DNA from: Hypericum androsaemum
Taxonomy: Eukaryota; Streptophyta; Magnoliopsida; Malpighiales; Hypericaceae
Assembly: GCA_963995505.1 (NCBI GenBank)
Contig: OZ023192.1
Span: 11,453,001-11,517,000, forward strand
Direction: 5' to 3'
Length of the DNA stretch: 64,000 bases
Numbering within the stretch: position 1 is the stretch's first letter; each line of letters opens with the position of its first letter. The notes beneath the pieces were generated by a model, which saw only the letters and a program-made list of their open reading frames with translations, was not told where the DNA came from and did not search any database. Both the position numbers and the translations under genes were made by a program. Of the stretch, positions 55,809 to 64,000 are shown one piece after another.

Positions 55809-56466
55809 TGTTCAATTCATCAAATTTTCTCTTCTTAATTAATTTTCTAATTTTTGGTTCTTATTATACAGATTCTTTTTTGTTCAGGTTTCTTGAACTA
55901 AATGCAAAGTGTTGTTTTTTGGGTCTTTTACTATAAACTCTATTCGGGTTTCTGTAAAAATAATGAGAAAGGTAGATCATAGATGATCTCAATTGCGGAG
56001 GTTTCGAAAAATCTTGGGATCATTACATTTGACTTTTCTCCCAAACCATCAAAGTTGAACATTGACCATCTCGACTGGTCCTTTTCTAAAAAAAATTATT
56101 TACTGGTACTTTATATCCATATTCGATATTTATTAATACAGAAAGTTATGCTAATTTTGATCTAGATAGTCCTTCAACAAAGCCCAGTACAATTTGTTTC
56201 TACACACCTGTTGCGAGTATAAAAAAAGTTGAAACAGCCTCGAATATGAAATATTATCCGACTTAAATCTTTGACATGTGTTGTAGAGAAGCAAAAAACT
56301 CCTTCACTTTTCCTTGAATGTCAAATTTTTTTTCCTTTTCTTCTTTCGAACCTACCAAAACAAGGTTAAAAGTCATGGTAGGCATAATGCAAGTTCCAGA
56401 ACGTTAGGCTTTTCTATCGAACCTTTCCGAAAAAAGCAGAAAAAGAGTCAATGTTTGGTTAAAATA
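55809..56466. other. 3' flank of the DUF1685 gene
   Basis: T-rich 3' region with possible polyadenylation signals (AATAATG near 55958). No further gene. Confidence 0.4.
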
Positions 56467-56638
56467 TGATTTTTTTTAAAATGGGCAAAAAATATACATA
56501 TTTTCTCTAAATAGGAAAAAAGTTATACATATTCTCTAAATAGGAAAAAATCTTTTAACCTATTTAGGGAATATGTATAACATTTTGCCTATTTAGAAAA
56601 AATATGTATATTTTTTTACCTATTTCAGAAAAAATCCC
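56467..56638. repeat. Near-perfect foldback, about 80-bp arms
   Basis: The left arm 56468-56550 and right arm 56556-56637 are reverse complements with few mismatches. For example AAATATACATATTTTCTCTA pairs with the complement of TAGAAAAAATATGTATATTT, and GTTATACATATTCTCTAAAT with ATTTAGGGAATATGTATAAC. Within each arm the unit 'AAATAGG..AAAA..ATACATATT' is itself doubled. It may be a foldback transposable element or a source of small RNAs. Confidence 0.85.
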
Positions 56639-58069
56639 GGTTAAAATGAATGCATGCCCACTGATTCCTAGTTATTTTTTAAAATTTTTGTTAAAATATT
56701 ATGTCACTTTTAAAATTTTACTTGAATTAGTTGATTTTCAAATAAATACGAATTCATATAAACTAGAAAATTAATTACTCAAAACAATTCTCCAGAATTC
56801 TCTTCCCAAGAAGGCAGCCAAACGGAAAGGGTACCATGCCACCATCCCTTCCAAAACAAGAATCTCTCTGTCACACTCCGAAAACTGAACATGTCAATTG
56901 CTACCAGGTAAAATTATTCTGTAAAACTCGTTAATTTCAAGTAGTCAACAATAATCATAAATGAAAATAAATATTCCCAAAATGTTACATTAATTTAAAT
57001 GAAAATAATATTCAAATACATTGTGTTCAATCATTTATTAAAAAAAATAAATGCATATGTTAAAGATGCATGTAGAAATCGCTCCATTGTGGGTTAACTT
57101 GAGATCTCTTGATTACCCGCATGTGGGCTAGCTTGAGATCTCCTTTGTGTGAATGGTAGTTTATGTTTGTAATCTTTTATTTTTCTTTCATTGAAAAAAG
57201 TTTTATTTTTTGGGAAAAAAAATATAGCAATCACTCTTATTCCCGAACTTGGTCCACCCAAAAATGATCTGAAACAAGCATTCTATGTTGATGAATTACG
57301 TAACTCAGTGAATTGTTTATTTTCCACATAACACAATAGCAACAATACAATAATCATACAGGAAGAAATCACATTTGCAATAACCAACAGATTCTGACTG
57401 ATGAGCCCACCCTACTATTGTCAAGATTCTTTCAAAACACGAATTGGTATCACTTTGCTCCCACAAAACATATTGGCACGCACTGTGGGGCACAAAAGAC
57501 TTAAGAAAACACCCTCTGCGAGCCCAAACAGTTCCATTACATCCCCATCCAATTGAACGTACATATCTTAGGTTATTCGATAACCTCTTACACGATATGC
57601 AAACACTACGAGGTCCAAAAGGCATAAAGAACGATTTCGGATACACTGGATCAAAATGAATAATATTCAGAACATAATAGAACCAAATCAAAATAAAAAT
57701 AGGGATAAGTACCATTTGAGTCCTGTAGTTTACACAGATTTTGCGATATGATCTTGAGGTTTAGAAACGACTTTTTTGGTAGTTGTAATTTCACGTATTT
57801 TGCGTTAGAGGCTCGGGATGGCTCCCGAGCTAAAAATCAGCTCCGAACCTAAAAACGATGTTGTCCGATGATGAGGTGTCTCACCACGGTGGAAAATTTT
57901 GTCCGCTTGGAGTGCTAATATGTCATAAAAATAAAATATCCATTTCAATCACTTAGAAGGGAGAGGAGAGGAGAAAAGAGGAAGAAGACGAAGGGGGTGA
58001 GAGAGAGAGAGAAGGGAGAAGGGAGGGATTTTTGAAAAAATTTAAAAATAAGTGATTTAAAGGGCATGA
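56639..58069. other. Intergenic, no gene assigned
   Basis: A minus-strand frame at 57317-57715 (132 codons) ends in a Cys/Tyr-rich tail and is not recognised. 'GGGATAAGTACCATTTGAGT' (57702) looks like the start of a MULE-type terminal repeat without a partner. A purine-rich (GA)n tract lies at 57958-58030. Confidence 0.35.
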
Positions 58070-58422
58070 AGATGGCGGGAACTTCAAAGGGCAAGAACAA
58101 GAAGTCTGTTAAGCTAATGTCTATGAGGCAAGTATGAGATTTAACATTGATGACATGAATCTCAAGGATCTTGTATCCAAGGTGAATCTTGTGTCCGAGA
58201 TGAATCTTATTGGTAGGTGGATTCCGGGATCACACGCCACATTTGTGCGAACAAATGGATGCTTAAGTCCTATTAACCATTGGATGATGAGAATTTCTAC
58301 ATGCAAGAATCGGCGGTATCCAAGGTTGAAGGTAAATGAATGGTTGTGCTCAAGGTGACCCTAGGCTTGAGCTAACCGATGTGTTGCATGTGCCTGAGAT
58401 CTGATAGAATCTCTGATGAGTG

Positions 58423-59827
58423 TGTAAATGCTCATGTTTTTGTATGAGTTTAGTCGTGCTTTTGTTCATTTTCGTCATGCCCAATCAAGTTTTTTGTCAT
58501 TTTGATATGTTTTGAGTCTTGGGGTAGACTTCTATTATTTGTCATGTATTTTGATATGTTGACGGAGTGCTTCTTGGGCAATTGGAGTGAGGACTGGACG
58601 ACGAGGAATGATGGATCGAAGTTGAGCAGAGCCTAGTGGGCGCCAGCCATCTGGAGGTCGCCCACCCCATGAAGAACTTGGAGTACGCCAACCCTTTGGC
58701 TGGTGCCAGGGGAGGGCAGTAGCTAAGGCCTGGCGGACGCCAGCCCATTGGCAGCCGCCAAGTCCCCCGAAGATAGTTTTTTTTAAATTTCTTTTTTATG
58801 CAGATATCGAGCCCGATTTGGTCTTATACATTTTTTGGCCTCTTATTATGGCCTTAGGACACTAGATATATTTATATTCCTTATTTTAGGCCTCTTGTGA
58901 TTGGCTATCAAGACTTCTTGTTTAGGTTGAACTCTTCTAGGTTTTCCTATTCTCTAGTTAGTTTGATTGGCTATATATAGGCCATTAGCTCTTAGGTTTA
59001 ACACATTGTTCCTACAACTTGAGACTACTTTTGAGCATTAATAAAGAAATAATTTTGGGTAGCTATGTGGAGGAGATTGGCAAGGCTTGCTCGAATGACT
59101 AGACTTCCCTTTTCCCTATCTATATGCTATTCTTAACTATGTCTTTCATTAATATCTCTTGCTTTGTAACCATGATCAGCGAGTAGTTCTCTGGTAAGTG
59201 CGATGCCCTAATTATATGATTTATTATCTATGTGAGTTTATGGTTCAAATATTTTTTGTATTAGTTATTAATTGGTACATTTATTGCTTAACCTAACTTG
59301 GTCACTTAGGTTATGATTAGAATTGATAAGAGTGGACCGAAAGACACTCGAATTGATAGAAAAACTAATTAGCATGTTCTTAGGTATTAACAAGATGTCT
59401 TAATATTGCAAGAATAATCCACTATGAGGAATCTTCATAATTGAGATTAGTCTAATTGATGAGCAAAAGTATTAATTAATGACTTAGGTCTTTGTTATCT
59501 TAGTTTTGTCACCCTAATTAGCGAAAGTATTAGGGAGATACATTAGAATACTCTAGCTACTATAAGAACTTCATAGAACCATAATCTTGAGATAGATAGT
59601 TAATCCATAAAGGTATCATTCTCGTTTGTCTCTATTGATTTACAACTCTTTTCGTTACGATTTAATTTCCTTTTGCTCCTCTACAATCTTTGATTTTCTC
59701 GCTGCGATCAATTGAGTTCTTAGATTTTCTTCTCCAAACCCTCAGTTTAAGAACCTTACTTTTTTACTATACTATTTGATTCTGCATTTATTTGTTCTCA
59801 ATTTCTCGTACATCAATCCCATCTTCA
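58423..59827 (+). repeat. Solo LTR of a Ty3/gypsy element
   Basis: 1405 bp from TGTAAATGCTCATG to CCCATCTTCA inside the copia pre-integrase region. Candidate target duplication GAGTG (58418-58422) / GAGTT (59828-59832), one mismatch. It is related block by block to the LTR at 19885-21110 (see there). GCCAGCC/GGCGGACGCCAGCC repeats lie at 58645-58765 and a TATA-like 'ctatatataggcc' at 58972. No internal gypsy sequence remains, so it was left by LTR-LTR recombination. Confidence 0.75.
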
Positions 59828-60369
59828 GAGTTGTGCTCAACAATAATGGCTTTCGACTCGGGTTTGAGTCTGGAAAAGTCATTGTGTTGAAGGGTGGGAT
59901 GTTTGTTGGCAAGTTAGATTTGACCAACAACCTCTTTAAGATGTTTGAATGACTTTAGTCTCTAAGGCAAAGTCTAATGTTTAGATTGAGATGCAACCTG
60001 CGAGGTTAGCATTAGTACCAGTATAATGAATGTTGGAGAGAATTCAAATTTTGCATATTCTCGTGTGTCATTACAATTGTGGAAGTGCAGACTAGGTCAT
60101 GTGAACTATAAGTCTTGACAAAGACTTGTGTCACTAAACCTATTTCCATGATCAACAGTGATCATAAACAAGTGGGAGCTAATCGATGATTATATACGAT
60201 ATTGGTATGTCTACTTGATGAGAAGTAAAGACAAAGCAAAAGATTTGTTCATTTACTATAAGAATGAAGTTGAGAATCAACTTGGGAAGAAGATCAAAAA
60301 TCTTCAAAAGTGCGGGGGAAAGCTTTGCTTTCTGCCAGCTATGTGCTAAAGTGAATACCACATAAAAAA

Positions 60370-61411
60370 GGGATAATTATTATCAGTCCCCTGGTGTTTG
60401 GCATATTCGCCTCTCACCCTCCTATCTTTAGAAAATCAATTAAAAGATATTTTTCAAATTTTTGTCATGAAAATAACAAAAATACCCTTGAAAAAAACAA
60501 AAAAAGCTTCATCTGCAACCTCCAGAAAATACCAAGAACACTTTGGTTAAAGCAACAACAACCCAACCTAGTAATCAACACCAATTAGAACTCCAACAAT
60601 TAGAATTTAATCGAACTCCAACAACTGAGTGGCAGAAGGACGACTACTACAGTCACTGACATCGCCTACTGTCTTCCTTCCTCTCGGGGGATCTCCGTCA
60701 CCGAGGCGGTCATTGCGATAGTCTAGGGTACATCTCTGATAGTCTAGGGTTGATCTCGATGGCGATGGGGTTGGGTTATGGGCGACCTTCACTGCGAGCT
60801 CAGCCCCGACAAGATCTACCTCCTCCCTCGCTCTTCCTTATCCTTATCCTCGTCCTCCGCCCCGCTCCTTCCTGCTCTCCACGACAGCGCTGCACCGCTG
60901 GTAGACGCCAAATCCACAGAGGAAGGGGAGGTCTCTCCGAGGAAGTAGATGAGGAAGACTATGAGAGTCGGCCGATGAGGGAGCAGCTCTGATTTCACCT
61001 CCTTCAGCTCCATTCTCGGGTCAGGGCTAGTTTGATCTTTCGTCGATTAATTGGGCATTCTTGATCTTGGGTTTTTTTATCTAGGTTTTTTCACGACCTC
61101 GATATTTATCGATCTGGGTGTTCTTGATCTTGTTCTTCTTTTTGTTGATTTTAATATGCAAGTTTTTTATTTCAAGGAAGTATATGCAAGGTTGAAGATG
61201 AAGATGAAGATCTGTGGGAAAGAGATGGTTTTTTTTTTAAATTTTTCCCAAGGGTATTTTTGTCATTTCTCTGACAAAAAAATGCTAATGTCAACTAGGG
61301 GCTTGAGAGTATAATAAAACCAAACTATGGAGAGTTTTTAATCGGTTGTCAAAATATACGGGGTGAGAGGCGAATATGCCAAACACCAAGGGCCTCAGAG
61401 TAATTATTCCC
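60370..61411. mobile_element. Non-autonomous Mutator-like element (MULE)
   Basis: About 1040 bp with terminal inverted repeats of about 50 bp. The left starts GGGATAATTATTATCAG and contains TGGTGTTTGGCATATTCGCC. The right, in reverse, starts GGGAATAATTACTCTGAGG and contains the same TGGTGTTTGGCATATTCGCC. Flanking ATAAAAAAG/CATAAAAAA at 60361-60370 and 61411-61420 gives a target duplication of about 9 bp, the Mutator size (exact register ambiguous by one or two bases). The inside is GC-rich (60620-61020), with no transposase. It interrupts the copia integrase between the ...PHKK and DKTPYELW-type positions. Confidence 0.85.
60750..61013. other. GC-rich core of the MULE, possible captured gene piece
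   Basis: Open frames exist on both strands (plus 60750-60992; minus 60816-61013 with MELKEVKSELLPHRP). The composition contrasts with the AT-rich surroundings, as in Pack-MULEs that carry host gene fragments. The plus frame also follows CGATGGCGATGGGG, a plausible start context. I recognise no protein. Confidence 0.3.
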
Positions 61412-61719
61412 ATAAAAAAGTTAGATAAAATACTTTATAAATTGTGGTAAGTTCGAGAATCTAGCTACGATTGCCTAGGGTTTGTGGATGTCTTAAAGAG
61501 GTTCCAATTCCTCCTCCTAAAATGACAAGGATAGAACCTAAGATGGTGGATTGTCTGTTTATCAGCTATACACAAGATAGTGATGCATACCAGTTTCTGG
61601 TACACAAGTCAGATGATGTCCACATAAAGACTATCATTGTAGCTAGGGATGCTTCGTTCTTCGAAGAAACCTTTTCTCACAAAGCTCAAACAGAGGTTGA
61701 CAGTCAAGTTGACCTATGT

Positions 61720-61744
61720 GGGGGGAGGGGGGGGGGGGGGGGGG
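61720..61744. repeat. Homopolymeric G tract
   Basis: G6-A-G18 within the copia integrase/reverse transcriptase linker. It keeps the surrounding frame open as Gly codons. Such a run is prone to length change and to sequencing error. Confidence 0.9.
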
Positions 61745-62056
61745 TCGATGAAACTGAAGATGAAGTTGAAGAACCTCGATGTGGGAAAAGAGAAAGAAAA
61801 GAAAAGTTCTTCAGATCAGATTTCCTAACATATCTGTTAAAAAAAGATCTAGTAACCTACAAAGAAGCAATGTCCTCTATGGACTCTGCTCTTTGGAAGA
61901 AATTAATGAATAGTGAGAATGAGTCTATCTTACATAATCATGCTTGGGAACTAATGGGCTTACCTCCAGGTAGCGAACCACTAGGCCACAACTGGAGCTT
62001 CAAAATAGAAGATGAAGCTGGATGGTAGGTACTATGAATAAGTACAAGGCTAGACT

Positions 62057-62657
62057 TAGGGATGGCTAAAAGATCTAGACTCGGTGGATCTGACCCTTAC
62101 CCTACCCCATCGATCTTAGGGTCTATGGATCTTGGGTAGGGTATGAGTTTTGGTCTATCTATATAGATAGGGTCTGGGTCTGGATAGGGTTTATATGAAT
62201 CAAGGCCCTGACCTTATCCATAGACCCATTAATTAAACCATACCATAATTAGAGCCTAGTTATACCCTACTTATATTCATATTTATATAGCTGCATATTT
62301 TTTTAATGTTGTGGTCAAATGTTATCCATTTGAACCACACTTATTTAGTTGGTTTAGAGTTTATTCTCATCTTTAATTTGATATTATCATTTTATCACAT
62401 AGACATTCAAAGGGGAGATTTTTATTGATTCACATTAATTTTATATTTTGATTAAATTAAAATGATAAAAGTATGTTGTAAAGTAATGGGTATATGGGTA
62501 GGGGCATTGATCTTTGTTTGGACCCTAGAGTTTGGGTCTGGGTCCTTATTAGAAATATCCAATATGGTGTGGGTAGGGTTTGGATCATACTTCTAAATCA
62601 AGGGTCTAGGTTTGGATCCTATAGATTCTTACCCTACCCTATCCATTGCCACTCATA
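62057..62657. mobile_element. Non-autonomous hAT element
   Basis: 601 bp. Target duplication GCTAGACT (62049-62056 and 62658-62665), 8 bp as in hAT elements. Ends TAGGGATGGCTAAA and, reverse complement of the right, TATGAGTGGCAATGG. The subterminal regions are rich in 'tagggt', 'gggtctgg', 'ggatc' words on both sides. No coding capacity. It splits the copia reverse transcriptase between KYKARL and VVKGYNQ. Confidence 0.82.
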
Positions 62658-64000
62658 GCTAGACTTGTAGTTAAAGGCTATAACCAAATTGAGGGTGTTG
62701 ATTATTTTAATACGTATGCTCCTGTCTCCAGGAAAACCTCTATAAGGTTAATCATAGCTTCTGCAGTTTTGTTTAACCTAGAGATCCATCTAATGGATGT
62801 AAAAACAACTTTCCTTAATAGAGAATTAGAAGAGGAGATTTACAGGGAACAACCTGAAGGGTTTGTGGTTTCGGGTAAAGAACACAAGGTGGGCAAACTT
62901 GAAAAATTCTTGTATGGATTAAAACAAGTACCTAAGCAATGACACAAACATTTTGATAGTGTAATGCTATCAACATGTGTTGGATAAACCAGTGTGATAA
63001 ATATGTCTACTTGAAAGTAGATAATAAAGACTATGAGATAGTATGTCTCTACATAGATGACATGTTGTCACAAAATTTTGACATGAAAGACATGGGACAA
63101 GCTGATGTAATATTTGGGTTGAAAATTACCAAGACTTCAGAAGGTTACACAGTTTCTCAAAGTCACTATGTCAAAAAGATACTTGATAAATTTGATAAAG
63201 AGAGCAATGTCATTGCAAAAACTCCTATGGAAGTGGTGTCAAGTCTCTCTAAGAATTGCAGAGAAAGTATGTGACAATTAGATTATTCTAGATTTATAGG
63301 CAGTCTAATATGCTTCATGGACTGTACTAGACCAGATATTGAACTCGATAAATAGACTATCGAGATATACAAGTAATCCCAGTGATAAACACTAGAAAGT
63401 GATAGTTAAAATCCTTAGATACCTAAGATATAATGTTAACTATGGATTACACTATACGAGACATCCAACTGTTCTTGAAGGACATTCAGACGGGAACTGG
63501 ATCTCAGACTCCAAGAATACAAAATCCACTAGCGGACACATATTTACGATTGGAAGAGCAGCGATCTCCTGGAGATCATGCAAACAAACTTGCATTGCTA
63601 GATCAACTGTGGAATCAGAATTCATATCGTTGGATCTAGCAGCTAAAGAGGTAGATTGGCTCCAAAGTTTCTTAGAGGACATTCCAATATGGACGAGACC
63701 AGTGCCTCCCATTAGCGTGCACTATGATAGTCAGCTATTGGGAGAGCACAAAGTAATGTGTATAATGGAAAGTCTAGACACATACGTCGTAGACATAAAT
63801 CTATAAGACTATTATTTAGAGCGGATATGATAGCATTAGACTATGTAAAGTCAAAAGAGAATATCGCGGATCCATTAACTAAAGGTCTGACGAGAGACCA
63901 ATTAGAGGTATCATCGAGGAGAATAAAATTAAAGCCCACGAAATGACCTAAACCCATAATGGCAACCTAACTTGGTTCATAAATCCCGATCGATAAGTTC

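Larger units (their letters stand above)
58075..63946 (+). pseudogene. copia polyprotein, broken and interrupted
   Basis: Pieces in order. Gag end/protease (58134-58400): NLKDLVSKVNL, then KVTLGLELTDVLHVPE. After the gypsy LTR comes the pre-integrase segment (59835-60120): NNNGFRLGFESGKVIVLKGG, then LWKCRLGHVNYKS. Next are an integrase piece (60158-60360: VYLMRSKDKAKDLFIYYKNE) and, after the MULE, the integrase end (61470-61680: VWGCL-like RVCGCLKEVPIPPPK, then CLFISYTQDSDAYQFLVHKS). Reverse transcriptase follows (61850-62040: YKEAMSSMDSALWKK, and after the hAT 62646-63280: VKGYNQIEGVDYFNTYAPVS, MDVKTTFLNRELEEE, YIDDML). RNase H is 63399-63900 ([51 protein letters not shown]). Confidence 0.85.
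58070..64000 (+). mobile_element. Ty1/copia retrotransposon with three nested insertions, right end off window
   Basis: Same lineage as 43933-49469 by protein content. It enters near the end of gag (58070) with no 5' LTR seen and continues past RNase H (63946) into the 3' untranslated region at the window edge. Insertions: gypsy solo LTR 58423-59827, MULE 60370-61411, hAT 62057-62657. Removing them restores the order of copia domains at each junction, and each insertion has its own target duplication. Stops and frameshifts throughout make it inactive. Confidence 0.88.

Noticed and set aside
57317..57715. Minus-strand frame of 132 codons, Cys- and Tyr-rich
   Set aside because: No recognised domain, no promoter signals, and ordinary composition. 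Such a length occurs by chance in 64 kb.
1..64000. CRISPR-like arrays, bacterial operons or organelle genes
   Set aside because: No regularly spaced repeats, no operon structure and no organellar genes; all features fit plant nuclear DNA.

Overview
The window reads as nuclear DNA of a flowering plant, most likely a dicot. It is AT-rich, the genes have TATA boxes and at least one intron, it carries a DUF1685 gene and microRNA399 hairpins, and about half of the sequence is nested plant transposable elements in different stages of decay. Nothing prokaryotic or organellar is visible. All calls rest on reading the sequence; no database was searched.

Host genes are few. A two-exon gene for a roughly 76-residue signal-peptide protein lies at 2403-2992. 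A cluster of four MIR399 loci spans 18.5-40.9 kb: hairpins at 18523-18663 (+), 27472-27582 (+), 33342-33462 (minus) and 40813-40927 (+). Each has a P1BS-type PHR1 site (GNATATNC) and a TATA-like box upstream. In three of the four the P1BS sits in a shared module, ATTGTACC then a few bases then GGATATGC or its reverse complement; the fourth has a weaker match. miR399 is the phosphate-starvation microRNA that represses PHO2/UBC24, so the cluster is read as a dispersed set of phosphate-response genes that transposons have pushed 6-9 kb apart. A DUF1685 protein gene with a TATA box lies at 55029-55808.

The mobile fraction, left to right, is as follows. A MULE-like relic occupies 1-690. A Ty3/gypsy LTR ends at 5915. 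Antisense relics of a short non-autonomous Ty1/copia family lie at 9118-9372 and 9554-11245, followed by a deleted copia fragment at 11246-13065 and an antisense copia LTR at 14063-14402. A second copy of the non-autonomous family is at 14739-17116. A gypsy LTR with an adjoining primer-binding site is at 19885-21110. A 5'-truncated LINE is at 23043-27149 with a 14-bp target duplication. A hAT transposon at 29599-33226 contains the best-preserved non-autonomous copia (30170-32106, 369-codon ORF). A short retroposon with a 17-bp target duplication is at 39062-39940. A full-length but dead copia is at 43933-49469. A related copia begins near 58070, runs off the right edge, and is itself interrupted by a gypsy solo LTR, a MULE and a hAT element.

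The stretches between these contain AT-rich DNA, microsatellites, local tandem duplications and a near-perfect 170-bp foldback at 56467-56638. The most notable points are the MIR399 cluster with its shared promoter module, the peptide gene near 2.4 kb, and the non-autonomous copia family with its unusual open reading frame.
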